Of a stretch of DNA of 64,000 bases, positions 8,425 to 16,997 are shown piece by piece. Position 1 is the first letter of the stretch. Each line of letters opens with the position of its first letter. The notes beneath the pieces were generated by a model that saw only the letters and a program-made list of their open reading frames with translations, was not told the origin of the DNA and ran no database searches. The DNA comes from Pseudotabrizicola sp. (lineage in GTDB: Bacteria > Pseudomonadota > Alphaproteobacteria > Rhodobacterales > Rhodobacteraceae), in NCBI RefSeq assembly GCF_030656345.1, contig NZ_JAUSNR010000024.1, positions 113,939-177,938 of the forward strand. The letters run 5' to 3'. The translations under genes were made by a program, and so were the position numbers.

Positions 8425-10137
8425 TCACGGCATCACCTCGAACCGGTCCACATCCACCATCCCCATATCGGTGATCTTCAGATGCGGGATCACCGGCAGG
8501 CACAGGAAGGCCAGCTGCAGAAACGGCTCTTCCAGCTCCACCCCCAGCCCTTTCGCCGCTGCCCGCAAAGCGATCAACGCATCCCGCACCGTCTCGAACG
8601 GCTCAAGGCTCATCAGCCCTGCCACCGGCAGCGCCAGTTCGGCCAGCACCTCGCCGCCTGCAACCACCACAAACCCGCCCTCGATCTCGCCCAGCCGGTT
8701 CGCGGCCAGCGCCATGTCGCCATAATCCGCGCCCACCACCGCAATGTTATGATGGTCATGGCAGACGGTCGAGGCGATGGCCCCGCGCTTCAGACCAAAG
8801 CCCTGCACAAAGCCGGTGGCCATATTGCCGTTCACCCCATGCCGCTCGATCACTGCGATCTTGACCAGATCGCGCGCTATATCCGGGCGCTTGTCACCAT
8901 CCACCGGGGCGATCTCAAACGTCAGGTGTTCGGTGATGATCTTGCCCGGCAGAATGCCGATCACCGGCGTCTCAATCCGGTTGCCGCCGGTGCGGAAATC
9001 CTGCGCCACCACCCGCGGCGCCTTGACCGAGTGCCGCGCCACCGGCTCAACCCCGCCGCGTGCGGCAAAAGCTGCTGCATCGGCCAGAACGCCGCCCGCC
9101 AGCACCATGCTGGCATGGCATCCCTCCAGCGTGTCGATCACCGCGATATCGGCACGCTTTCCGGGTGCGATCAGCCCGCGATCCTTCAGCCCGAAAGCCT
9201 CTGCCGCCGACAGGCTGGCCGCGCGGTAGACCGCCAGCGGCGGGCAGCCAAGGGCAATCAGGGTGCGGATCATGTAATCCAGATGGCCATGCTCGGCGAT
9301 GTCCAGCGGGTTGCGGTCATCGGTGCACAGGCACAGATATGGCGCGTGCCGTTCGGTCAGCAGCGGGGCCAGCGCGTGCAGGTCCTTGCTGACCGAGCCT
9401 TCGCGGATCAGCACCCGCATCCCCTTGCGCAGCTTTTCCAGACCCTCTTCTGCCGTGGTCGCCTCATGCTCGGTGCGGATCCCGGCACTGATATAGCCGT
9501 TCAGCTCATTGCCCAGCAGCAGTGGCGCATGGCCGTCGATGTGGCGGCCCTGCCAGGCTTCCAGCTTGGCCATGCAGCCCGCGTCCTGCATCAGCACGCC
9601 CGGAAAGTTCATGAATTCCGCCAGCCCGATCCCGCGCGGATGGTCGCGCAGCGGCAGCAGATCCGCCGCCACCAGCCGCGCCCCGGCGGTTTCCATATGG
9701 GTCGAGGGCACGCAGGACGACAGCTGCACCCGGATGTCCATCAGGCAGTGCAGCGAGGCTTCAAGAAAGTAGTTCACCCCCGTGATGCCGCAGACATTGG
9801 CGATTTCATGCGGATCGCAGATCGCCGTCGTCACCCCGCGCGGGGTGACGCAGCGGTCAAACTCGAACGGCGTGACCAGGGACGACTCGATATGCAGATG
9901 GGTGTCGATAAATCCCGGCACCAGAATCTTGCCCGAGACATCCAGCTCGCGTTGCCCTGTATAGTCGCCGAACACGCCCACAATGGTATCGCCACAGATC
10001 GCCACATCGGTTTGCACCAGATCGCCGGTGATCAGGTCGAACACCCGCCCGCCCTTCAGCACCAGATCGGCAGGCTGTTGCCCCCGGCCTTGGGCGATCC
10101 GGGCAGAGAGCGGGGCAGAGGGGGCGATATGCGGCAT
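8425..10137 (-). CDS. ade: adenine deaminase
   Basis: 570 residues of the Ade branch of the amidohydrolase superfamily, which converts adenine to hypoxanthine and ammonia. The metal-binding HxH is at H80/H82 in IDTHLHIES, and the CDPHEIANV and CTDDRNP motifs are present. The C-terminal adenine deaminase domain includes the VCHDHHNI segment. Length agrees with the family (about 550-600). The ATG at 10135-10137 is preceded by AAAGGAG, which excludes longer in-frame starts. It is a monocistronic cytosolic salvage enzyme, divergent from the exporter gene that starts 148 bases away. Confidence 0.95.
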   Translation of the reverse strand: MPHIAPSAPLSARIAQGRGQQPADLVLKGGRVFDLITGDLVQTDVAICGDTIVGVFGDYTGQRELDVSGKILVPGFIDTHLHIESSLVTPFEFDRCVTPRGVTTAICDPHEIANVCGITGVNYFLEASLHCLMDIRVQLSSCVPSTHMETAGARLVAADLLPLRDHPRGIGLAEFMNFPGVLMQDAGCMAKLEAWQGRHIDGHAPLLLGNELNGYISAGIRTEHEATTAEEGLEKLRKGMRVLIREGSVSKDLHALAPLLTERHAPYLCLCTDDRNPLDIAEHGHLDYMIRTLIALGCPPLAVYRAASLSAAEAFGLKDRGLIAPGKRADIAVIDTLEGCHASMVLAGGVLADAAAFAARGGVEPVARHSVKAPRVVAQDFRTGGNRIETPVIGILPGKIITEHLTFEIAPVDGDKRPDIARDLVKIAVIERHGVNGNMATGFVQGFGLKRGAIASTVCHDHHNIAVVGADYGDMALAANRLGEIEGGFVVVAGGEVLAELALPVAGLMSLEPFETVRDALIALRAAAKGLGVELEEPFLQLAFLCLPVIPHLKITDMGMVDVDRFEVMP

Positions 10138-10284
10138 GGGACGACTCCTTTGGCGACAGAAAACCAGACCTGCCCCGGATTTGCCACCGGCAAAGCAAGC
10201 CATGCACTGGCGGCCAAGCCGCATTGTGCCGGGGACAATCCCACCCCTTGCGGCACCGCGCCTTCCCCGCCACCATGGCGCATC

Positions 10285-11205
10285 ATGAATCCGTTGCGCG
10301 GCATTGCCCTTAAAATCATTTCTGTCCTGTTGTTCATCACGATGTCGGCGATGATCAAGGCCACCTCTGAGCACATTCCACCGGGCGAGGCGGTGTTTTT
10401 CCGATCCTTTTTCGCCATCCCTGTCATCCTGATCTGGCTGACCTGGCGGCGTGAATTGTCGACCGGATTGCGCACCAGAAATCCGTTCGGGCATTTCTGG
10501 CGCGGGCTGATGGGCACCATGGGGATGGGGCTTGGCTTTGCCGCCCTTGCGTATCTGCCGCTGCCCGAGGTGACCGCCATCGGTTACACTGCGCCATTGC
10601 TGACGGTGATCTTTGCCGCGATGTTTCTGGGCGAAGAGGTCCGCGCCTTTCGCATCACCTGCGTTATATTGGGCATGGCGGGGGTGCTGATCATCGTCTC
10701 GCCGCGGCTGAGCGTGCTGAACGGCGGCGGCAACCCGGCTGAGGCGTTCGGCGCGATGATGGTGCTGAGCAGCGCGGTGTTTTCCGCGCTTGCGCAGGTG
10801 TTTGTGCGCAAACTGGTGCAGACGGAACAGACCGCAAGTATCGTGTTCTGGTTTTCCGTCACCGCCACCCTGCTGTCGCTGATCACCCTGCCCTATGGCT
10901 GGGTGATCCCGACCCGGACCGAGGCCGCACTGCTGGTCACCGCCGGGCTGATCGGGGGCCTGGGGCAGATTTTCCTGACCTCATCATATCGCAGCGCCGA
11001 TGCTTCGGTGATTGCGCCCTTCGACTATGCCTCGATGCTGTTTGCGCTGCTGTTTGGCTGGTTCTTCTTTTCCGAGGTGCCGACGCTGACCATGCTGGCC
11101 GGGGCGGCGCTGGTGATCACGGCGGGCGTGCTGATCATCTGGCGCGAGCGGAAACTGGGTCTGGAACGCGCGCGCCAGCGCAAGGCGATGGCACCGGGGT
11201 CTTAA
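10285..11205 (+). CDS. DMT-superfamily (EamA) transporter
   Basis: 306 residues with ten predicted membrane helices arranged as two EamA repeats. The second repeat ends with the typical WxExP-like loop (FFFSEVPT) and a basic C-terminal tail. EamA proteins export or import small metabolites such as amino acids or purines. The neighbouring adenine deaminase raises the possibility of a purine-related substrate, but that is only a guess. The ATG at 10285 was chosen because the frame upstream runs antisense through the adenine deaminase gene. Confidence 0.85.
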   Translation: MNPLRGIALKIISVLLFITMSAMIKATSEHIPPGEAVFFRSFFAIPVILIWLTWRRELSTGLRTRNPFGHFWRGLMGTMGMGLGFAALAYLPLPEVTAIGYTAPLLTVIFAAMFLGEEVRAFRITCVILGMAGVLIIVSPRLSVLNGGGNPAEAFGAMMVLSSAVFSALAQVFVRKLVQTEQTASIVFWFSVTATLLSLITLPYGWVIPTRTEAALLVTAGLIGGLGQIFLTSSYRSADASVIAPFDYASMLFALLFGWFFFSEVPTLTMLAGAALVITAGVLIIWRERKLGLERARQRKAMAPGS

Positions 11206-11240
11206 GCTTTCGGGCGGCGCGCCGGTGGCTGTCGTCGCAA

Positions 11241-11311
11241 GGGGGCTGCCGCCCCCCTCTTGGCGCAAGCGCCAATTCACCCCCTGCGAGTATTTTGGTC
11301 AAGATGAATGA
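11241..11311 (+). terminator. bipartite hairpin plus GAGTATTTTGG box between convergent genes
   Basis: GGGGGC-TGCC-GCCCCC (11241-11256) is followed by a second dyad, TTGGCG-CAAG-CGCCAA (11260-11275), and then GAGTATTTTGGTCAAGATGAA (from 11288). It lies at the 3' end of the transporter gene and ahead of the 3' end of frcK. The hairpins could terminate transcription in both directions; there is no U-tract. Confidence 0.55.
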
Positions 11312-11332
11312 CAAAAGCAGGGCGCGGGCCGG

Positions 11333-11953
11333 TCAGGACCAGCGGACCTTTACATCCGCCGGACGCGAGGCTGCGATGGTGCGGCGGATGTTGGGCATAT
11401 CGTTGCTGTCGATCCACGCCCGCGCCTGTTGCGCGGTTTTGCCATGGTGCAGCCAGCGCTGCATCAGGCGGCGGTCGAGTTCCGCTTCGGGTACGTCGAT
11501 CCAGACCGTCAGGTCAAAGGCACGCGACACGGCCTGCCATGGCGGTTCGTTGAGCAAAAGGTAATTGCCCTCAATCACCAGAAAGCGGTCTTGCGCCAGC
11601 ACCACATCAGCGGCGGCGCGGGACAGCTCCCTATCGCGGTCAAAGACCGGGATCGCGACTTCGCCCTCATCGCGCAGGCGCCCGATCAGATGGGTGAACC
11701 CGGCCACGTCAAAGGTTTCGGGGGCACCTTTGCGGGCGCGCAGGCCACGCGCGGTCAGCACCGCATCGTCATAGTGAAACCCGTCCATCGGCACCACGCG
11801 GGCCCCGGGGCCAAGCGCTGTCACCACCGCATCGGCAAGGGTGGATTTGCCCGCACCCGGCGGGCCTGCAAGGGCGGTCAGGAACCGCCCCTGCCCCAGC
11901 ACCCGTCCTGATGCCCGCGACCGGATCAGATCGGCCAGAGCGTCGGGTGTCAT
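11333..11953 (-). CDS. frcK: P-loop kinase of the fructose ABC operon (FrcK-like)
   Basis: 206 residues related to uridine kinase/pantothenate kinase P-loop enzymes. The Walker A loop GPPGAGKST and the substrate-side MDGFHYDD motif are clear, followed by the VIEGNYLLL segment typical of this family. In rhizobial frcBCAK operons the equivalent gene is assumed to phosphorylate the imported sugar; that activity is inferred here. The ATG at 11951-11953 overlaps the frcA stop as ATGA, so it is coupled to the ATPase gene. It is the last gene of the operon. Confidence 0.8.
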   Translation of the reverse strand: MTPDALADLIRSRASGRVLGQGRFLTALAGPPGAGKSTLADAVVTALGPGARVVPMDGFHYDDAVLTARGLRARKGAPETFDVAGFTHLIGRLRDEGEVAIPVFDRDRELSRAAADVVLAQDRFLVIEGNYLLLNEPPWQAVSRAFDLTVWIDVPEAELDRRLMQRWLHHGKTAQQARAWIDSNDMPNIRRTIAASRPADVKVRWS

Positions 11954-12726
11954 GCCGGTTCTGCCACACCTTCGGGCAGCTTCGCCCCGGTCATATAGGC
12001 CACCGCGTCCGACATCGAATGCTCGCCCGGCTTGATCACGCACAGCCGCTTGCCCAAACGGTGAATGTGGATGCGGTCGGCCACTTCGAACACATGCGGC
12101 ATGTTGTGGCTGATCAGGATGATCGGGATGCCGCGCGCCCGCACATCGCGGATCAGTTCCAGCACCCGGCGGCTTTCCTTGACGCCCAGCGCGGCGGTGG
12201 GTTCATCCAGGATCACCACCTTGGAGCCGAACGCCGCCGCCCGCGCTACCGCGACGCCCTGACGCTGACCGCCCGACAGGGTTTCCACCGCCTGATTGAT
12301 GTTCTGAATCGTCATCAGCCCCAGCTCGTTCAGCTTTTCGCGGGCGAACTTTTCCATCCGTGGCCGGTCCAGCTTGCGGAACACCGATCCCATGATCCCG
12401 GGGGCGCGCAATTCGCGGCCCATGAACATGTTGTCGGCAATCGACAGCGCGGGCGACATGGCCAGCGTCTGGTACACGGTTTCGATCCCCGCCGCCCGCG
12501 CCTCGATCGGGGTGGAGAAGCGGATCGGCTTGCCCTCCAGCGTGATTTCGCCCTCATCCGGAATGACAGCGCCGGAGATGGCCTTGATCAGCGTGGATTT
12601 GCCCGCCCCGTTGTCGCCAATCACCGCCAAAATCTCGCCGGGGTAGAGGTCAAAGTCGCAATGGTCGAGTGCCGTGACCTTGCCATAGCGCTTGACCAGA
12701 TTTGTGCCTTTCAGAAGCGGTTCCAT
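11950..12726 (-). CDS. frcA: sugar ABC transporter ATPase (fructose type)
   Basis: 258 residues with a single ABC domain: Walker A GDNGAGKST, signature LSGGQRQ, Walker B VVILDEPT, and the H-loop in LISHNMPH. Most CUT2-class sugar ATPases (RbsA, XylG) have two fused ABC domains. A single-domain ATPase of this size is the mark of the frc subgroup, so a homodimer is expected to drive the permease. Its ATG shares bases with the stop codon of frcC. It acts at the inner face of the cytoplasmic membrane. Confidence 0.9.
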   Translation of the reverse strand: MEPLLKGTNLVKRYGKVTALDHCDFDLYPGEILAVIGDNGAGKSTLIKAISGAVIPDEGEITLEGKPIRFSTPIEARAAGIETVYQTLAMSPALSIADNMFMGRELRAPGIMGSVFRKLDRPRMEKFAREKLNELGLMTIQNINQAVETLSGGQRQGVAVARAAAFGSKVVILDEPTAALGVKESRRVLELIRDVRARGIPIILISHNMPHVFEVADRIHIHRLGKRLCVIKPGEHSMSDAVAYMTGAKLPEGVAEPA

Positions 12727-13799
12727 CAGCTTGCCACCTTTCTGATCCACTGATCCACGGCGACCGCAAAGATGATCAGCACGCCGATAAGAAAGAACGT
12801 CCATTGCGGGTCGGTGCCCACCAGCCGCAGGCCCATTTCAAACACGCCGACGATCAGCGCGCCAAAGAACATGCCGACGATACTGCCACGCCCGCCAAAC
12901 AGGGAGATGCCGCCGATCACCACAGCCGTGATCGACTGGATATTGCCCAGCTGCCCGGTTGAAGCGGTGGGCGAGACGGACCCGAAACGCCCGATCATCA
13001 CCCAGCCGGCGACGGCACAGAAAAACCCGGCCAGCGCATAGACCTGAATGAGCACGCGTTTGGTCGGCACCCCGGCCAGTTCTGCCGCCTGCGGATCATC
13101 GCCGGTGGCATAGACATGGCGGCCCCAGGCGGTATTGCGCAGAATCCACGCCATGATGGCGACCAGTGCGATCATCAGAAACACGGCATACAGAATCTTC
13201 ACACCGCCCGGCTCGATCGAGCCGCCCCATAACTGCAAGGCAGGGGCGTTTGCGGCGATATCGGATGATCGTATCGTCTCATTTTTCGAAAAGATGAAGT
13301 TCGACGCCAGCAGAACCTGCCATGTGCCCAGAGTCACGATAAAGGGCGGCAGCTTCATCCTTGCGATCAGAAAGCCGTTCATCGCCCCCATGCCGGTGCC
13401 AAGGATCAGGCCGATAAGGATTGCCAGTTCCGCCGGAATGCCGAAGCGAAAGGTGATCTGCCCCATCAGCACCGATGAGAAGACCGCAATCGCGCCAACC
13501 GAAAGGTCGATCCCTGCGGTCAGGATCACGATGCTTTGCGCGCAGCCCAGGATTCCCACAATGGCAATCTGCTGCAAAATAACAGACAGCGTCCCCGCCT
13601 TGAAGAAATTCTCGGACAGCAATCCGAACACGATCAGCGCCGCCACCAGAACAATCAGCGGCACCGCCGAAGGAGTCTGATGCAGCCAGTGCTGCAGCTT
13701 TTTCAGCAGGCTCTGCTCTTCATGAAACTCGGCCACTTTGTCCGAAGCGCCTTTCAGGCCCTCTTCAAAACTGGACCCGGTTTTTGCATCTGATGCCAT
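12726..13799 (-). CDS. frcC: sugar ABC transporter permease (fructose type)
   Basis: 357 residues of the BPD_transp_2 (RbsC/XylH-like) permease family. A hydrophilic N-terminal tail of about 45 residues precedes roughly ten membrane helices. The family motif VILTAGIDLSVGA is present, as is the later GGISLFGGRGS loop that contacts the ATPase. A GGAGGGG ribosome site precedes the ATG. It is separated from frcB by 135 bases containing a strong hairpin, but is otherwise in the same operon. Confidence 0.92.
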   Translation of the reverse strand: MASDAKTGSSFEEGLKGASDKVAEFHEEQSLLKKLQHWLHQTPSAVPLIVLVAALIVFGLLSENFFKAGTLSVILQQIAIVGILGCAQSIVILTAGIDLSVGAIAVFSSVLMGQITFRFGIPAELAILIGLILGTGMGAMNGFLIARMKLPPFIVTLGTWQVLLASNFIFSKNETIRSSDIAANAPALQLWGGSIEPGGVKILYAVFLMIALVAIMAWILRNTAWGRHVYATGDDPQAAELAGVPTKRVLIQVYALAGFFCAVAGWVMIGRFGSVSPTASTGQLGNIQSITAVVIGGISLFGGRGSIVGMFFGALIVGVFEMGLRLVGTDPQWTFFLIGVLIIFAVAVDQWIRKVAS

Positions 13800-13849
13800 G
13801 TCGTTCCCCTCCCCGGCACAGCGGTCGCGCGGCTGTGCGTTGGTTGTGA

Positions 13850-13875
13850 CAAGGGCGGCGCGATGGCCGCCCTTG
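13850..13875 (-). terminator. strong stem-loop between frcB and frcC (attenuator/mRNA stabiliser)
   Basis: A perfect ten-base-pair stem CAAGGGCGGC / GCCGCCCTTG with a six-base loop, 59 bases after the frcB stop and about 50 bases before the frcC start. There is no U-tract. Such structures between a binding-protein gene and its permease gene usually protect the upstream mRNA or partly terminate, giving an excess of binding protein. Confidence 0.65.
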
Positions 13876-13934
13876 CGTTAGTCTGAGGTCAGGTAGCGCC
13901 GCAAATCAACAGCGACGTCCCTTTGGTGCCGGGT

Positions 13935-14948
13935 TCAGCCCCAGCACAGCTCCATGCCCTGCGTGGTGTCGAGCGATTCGACGCCGTCAACCGGGTTGTC
14001 GGTGATCAGCGCGACGCCGGTATCAAAGAACGCCTTGCCTTCGGTCGGCTCCGGCTTGGTGCCATCTGCCGCGAATTGCGCAATGGCTTCCACACCCAGC
14101 GCCGCCATCTGCAGCGGGTATTGCTGGCTGGTGGCACCGATCACGCCGTCCTTGACATCCCGCACGCCCGGGCAGCCGCCATCGACGGAGACGATCAGCA
14201 CGCCTTCCTTGCCTGCCGCCTTCAGCGCCTCGAACGCGCCGGCAGCCGAAGGTTCGTTGATGGTATAAACCAGGTTGATATCCGGGTCTTTGGCCAGCAG
14301 CGATTCCATCGCCTTCAGCCCGCCCTCTTCGTTGCCCGAGGTGACTTCGTTGCCCACGATGCGCGGGTCAGTTTCATCGCCCCATTTGTTCGGGTCGGCC
14401 AGATCGATCCCCATGCCCTGCAGGAAGCCCTGGTCGCGCAGCACGTCGACCGACGGTTGTGCGATGGACAGGTCCAGCAGCGCGATCTTGGCATTGGCGG
14501 CCTCAGCCCCCAGCGTGGCGTTGGCCCACTGGCCGATCAGCAGACCGGCCTGAAAGTTGTCGGTCGCAAAGGTGGCGTCGGCGGCGTCAATCGGGTCCAG
14601 CGGGGTGTCAAGCGCGATGACCAGAACCCCGGCATTGCGGGCGGCCTGAACGGAATCGACAATCGCCTTGGTGTCGGATGCGGCAATCAGAATGCCCTTG
14701 GCCCCATCGGCAACACAGGCTTCAACAGCAGCGACCTGGCTTTCGTGGTCACCGTCGATCCGCCCGGCATAGGATTTCAGGGTCACGCCCAGCTCGGCAG
14801 CCTTGGCTTCGGCACCTTCCTTCATCTTCACGAAGAACGGGTTGGTATCGGTTTTGGTGATCAGACAGGCGCTGGTCTGTGCGGTGGCGGTGGTCGCCAT
14901 CAGCGCAAGCGCGGCCGAGCCCAAAAGGGCTGTCATTGAGTGTTTCAT
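13935..14948 (-). CDS. frcB: sugar ABC transporter substrate-binding protein (fructose type)
   Basis: 337 residues. The N-terminus is a classic Sec signal peptide ([18 protein letters not shown], then ATAQT) giving a periplasmic protein. The mature part is a periplasmic-binding type I fold of the RbsB/Peripla_BP_4 family, with [12 protein letters not shown] near its start and conserved loops such as IAASDTKAI and ALDTPLDP. It delivers a pentose/hexose, probably fructose in the frc subgroup, to FrcC/FrcA. The ATG at 14946-14948 has GGGAGGA upstream. The promoter and operator are in the AT-rich segment just upstream. Confidence 0.9.
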   Translation of the reverse strand: MKHSMTALLGSAALALMATTATAQTSACLITKTDTNPFFVKMKEGAEAKAAELGVTLKSYAGRIDGDHESQVAAVEACVADGAKGILIAASDTKAIVDSVQAARNAGVLVIALDTPLDPIDAADATFATDNFQAGLLIGQWANATLGAEAANAKIALLDLSIAQPSVDVLRDQGFLQGMGIDLADPNKWGDETDPRIVGNEVTSGNEEGGLKAMESLLAKDPDINLVYTINEPSAAGAFEALKAAGKEGVLIVSVDGGCPGVRDVKDGVIGATSQQYPLQMAALGVEAIAQFAADGTKPEPTEGKAFFDTGVALITDNPVDGVESLDTTQGMELCWG

Positions 14949-15055
14949 GCGGTTCCTCCCAAGGATGTCAGGGGTGATTGCCCCTGCTGCAAGCGTGTTT
15001 CGCAGCCGTTCCTCCTGCTGCGGTGGGGTTACAAAACCCGATTCGGGGCATCGCG

Positions 15056-15089
15056 TCAATATAAATAAATAAGAGTGATTTAATATTGA
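15056..15089. promoter_or_regulatory. AT-rich inverted repeat, candidate FrcR operator with frcB promoter
   Basis: TCAATAT...ATATTGA arms flank an AT-rich core in the region between frcB and the divergent fucU/frcR genes. ROK repressors (Mlc, NagC, XylR) bind AT-rich dyads of this kind. On the minus strand TTGACG followed 17 bases later by TTTTGT could be the frcB promoter, starting at the edge of the repeat. On the plus strand TTGACA (15086-15091) overlaps the right arm. Function is inferred from position and shape. Confidence 0.5.
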
Positions 15090-15165
15090 CAGACCCCCGC
15101 AATCGCCCTCAACGTGGACCCGGGGAGGAAGCCTTCCGGCACAGCGCCGGGGGTGACATCAAGAC

Positions 15166-15612
15166 ATGCTGATCGGGATACCATCCATTCTGGGGCCAGA
15201 GCTGCTGGCCACCCTGCGCGCCATGGGCCATGGCGACGAAATCGCCATCGTCGACGGCAATTACCCTGCGCAAGACCATGCGCGCAGGCTGGTCCGTGCC
15301 GATGGCCACGGGTTGCTGGCACTGCTGCAGGCGATCCTGACCGTGCTGCCGCTGGATGATGACGCGCCTTTCGCCATTCTGCGCGCCAGCCTGCACAACG
15401 ATCCCGATCAGACCGCAGCAATCCACCATCGGATAGAGACGCTGTGTGGCCGCCTGAAACCCGGCTATGCCGTGCAGGCGATGGCAGGCGATGCGCTCTA
15501 TCCGCGCATCCGGGCCGCGCATACCATCGTTGCCAGCAGCGAAACCGCACTTTATGCCAACGTCATTCTGCGCAAGGGCGTGATCAGGGGCGATGATGAT
15601 ACCACCGGGTGA
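15166..15612 (+). CDS. RbsD/FucU family sugar mutarotase
   Basis: 148 residues matching the FucU/RbsD fold: the N-terminal GPELLATLRAMGHGDEIAIVDGNYP segment includes the conserved His and Asp residues that form the catalytic pocket between subunits, and the C-terminal YANVILRKGV is typical. These enzymes speed interconversion of sugar anomers in the cytosol, which fits a sugar-uptake locus. It is transcribed divergently from frcB and its end overlaps the ROK regulator gene by 20 bases, so the two are coupled. The ribosome site before the ATG is weak; an upstream GGGGAGGAAG lies too far away. Confidence 0.83.
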   Translation: MLIGIPSILGPELLATLRAMGHGDEIAIVDGNYPAQDHARRLVRADGHGLLALLQAILTVLPLDDDAPFAILRASLHNDPDQTAAIHHRIETLCGRLKPGYAVQAMAGDALYPRIRAAHTIVASSETALYANVILRKGVIRGDDDTTG

Positions 15613-16828
15613 CGCAGCAGCCATTGCCGACCGCACCGGCCCCGATGATCCGGTGCTGCGGGGCACCAATCAATCGGGTATGCGCGCCCAGAATGAGCGG
15701 CTGGTGCTGACGCTGGTGCGTCAGCACGGGGCGCTGGCGAAATCCGATATTGCCCGCATCACCGGCCTGTCGGCGCAGACCGTGTCGGTCATCATGCGGG
15801 CGCTGGAACAGGACGGGCTGCTTATGCGCGGCGCGCCGCAGCGCGGGCGCATCGGGCAACCGTCGATCCCGATGTCGCTGGCACCCGAGGGGGCGTTTTT
15901 CTTCGGTCTCAAGATCGGTCGGCGCTCGGCCGATCTGACTCTGGTGAACTTTCTGGGCCAGATGCAGCGACTGGAGCGACAGGTCTACCGCTACCCCACA
16001 CCCGGCGCGGTGGTGGATTTCGTCGCCGCCACCCTGCCCCGAATGATCGCAGATCTGCCAGCCGAGTTGCGCGGGCGCATCGGCGGTCTGGGCGTGGCAA
16101 TGCCGTTCCAGCTGTGGAACTGGGTGCAGTCGCTTGGCGCGCCGCAATCCGAGATGGACGCCTGGCGCAGCCGCGACATTCAGGCCGAGCTGGCGGCGCT
16201 GACCGATATGCCGGTGTTTGTGCAGAATGACGCGACCGCTGCCTGCGGGGCCGAACTGGTGTTCGGCACCGGCGAGAGGCCAAAGGATTTCCTGTACTTC
16301 TACTTCGGCACCTTTATCGGCGGCGGGCTGGTGCTGAACGGCCAGCTCTTTACCGGGCGCAGCGGCAATGCCGCCGGGGTGGGGCCGATCCCCGTTCCCG
16401 GCCCCGACGGTCAGACCCGGCGGCTGCTGGATGTCGCCTCGATGTCGGTGCTGGCCGACGCGATGGAGGCGGCGGGCGAGCCGTCTGATCATCTGTGGGC
16501 CCAGCATCAAAGCTGGCGGGTCAGCCCCGCCGTGCTGGACACATGGCTGGACGGGGCCGCGCGCGGGCTGGCGCATGCCATCCTGTCCGCCGCCGCCCTG
16601 ATCGAGCTGGAGGCGGTGCTGATCGACGGCTGGATGCCCGCCAGCATCCGCGCCGAGCTGACCACGCGCACCCACGCCGCGCTGCATGCGCTGGATCTGG
16701 CCGGCATCGACCCGCCCGCAATCCGCGAAGGCACGGTCGGGGCCAATGCCCGGGTTCTGGGGGCTGCGGCGATTCCGCTGTCGCAACGCTATCTGATCGA
16801 CCAATACGCGTCTGGCCGCGACACCTAG
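15593..16828 (+). CDS. frcR: ROK-family transcriptional repressor of the fructose operon
   Basis: 411 residues. An N-terminal winged helix-turn-helix (about residues 35-90, with KSDIARITGLSAQTVSVIMRAL) precedes a ROK (repressor/ORF/kinase) sugar-binding domain with a FVQNDATAA motif and the glycine-rich FGTFIGGGLVLNG loop. The zinc-binding CxCGxxGC motif of sugar-kinase ROKs is absent, consistent with a pure regulator. It sits next to frcBCAK in the order known from Sinorhizobium (frcR-frcBCAK), except that here a mutarotase gene precedes it. A second ATG three bases downstream is equally possible. Confidence 0.85.
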   Translation: MMIPPGDAAAIADRTGPDDPVLRGTNQSGMRAQNERLVLTLVRQHGALAKSDIARITGLSAQTVSVIMRALEQDGLLMRGAPQRGRIGQPSIPMSLAPEGAFFFGLKIGRRSADLTLVNFLGQMQRLERQVYRYPTPGAVVDFVAATLPRMIADLPAELRGRIGGLGVAMPFQLWNWVQSLGAPQSEMDAWRSRDIQAELAALTDMPVFVQNDATAACGAELVFGTGERPKDFLYFYFGTFIGGGLVLNGQLFTGRSGNAAGVGPIPVPGPDGQTRRLLDVASMSVLADAMEAAGEPSDHLWAQHQSWRVSPAVLDTWLDGAARGLAHAILSAAALIELEAVLIDGWMPASIRAELTTRTHAALHALDLAGIDPPAIREGTVGANARVLGAAAIPLSQRYLIDQYASGRDT

Positions 16829-16997
16829 CCGCGTTTTTGGGGGTTGCGGGGGATTTGAGTGCCGAAAATGCTTTCCGTCCGTGGTTCTGGGCCCTAAAGG
16901 TCTTGAAAATGTGTTTGCAAGGTCTTTGATCGGCACCAACCCGCCGCGACGATAATGACCAAAAAACGCCACGCCACGACGAGGGAACGTCCGCTTT

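Noticed and set aside
8176..10284. Plus-strand open frame joined upstream to the DMT exporter
   Set aside because: It runs antisense to adenine deaminase, which has all family motifs and its own ribosome site; only the part from 10285 encodes the exporter.
16829..16997. Small gene or RNA between frcR and mrpA
   Set aside because: No convincing frame, ribosome site or strong hairpin was found; it probably holds only the Mrp promoter.
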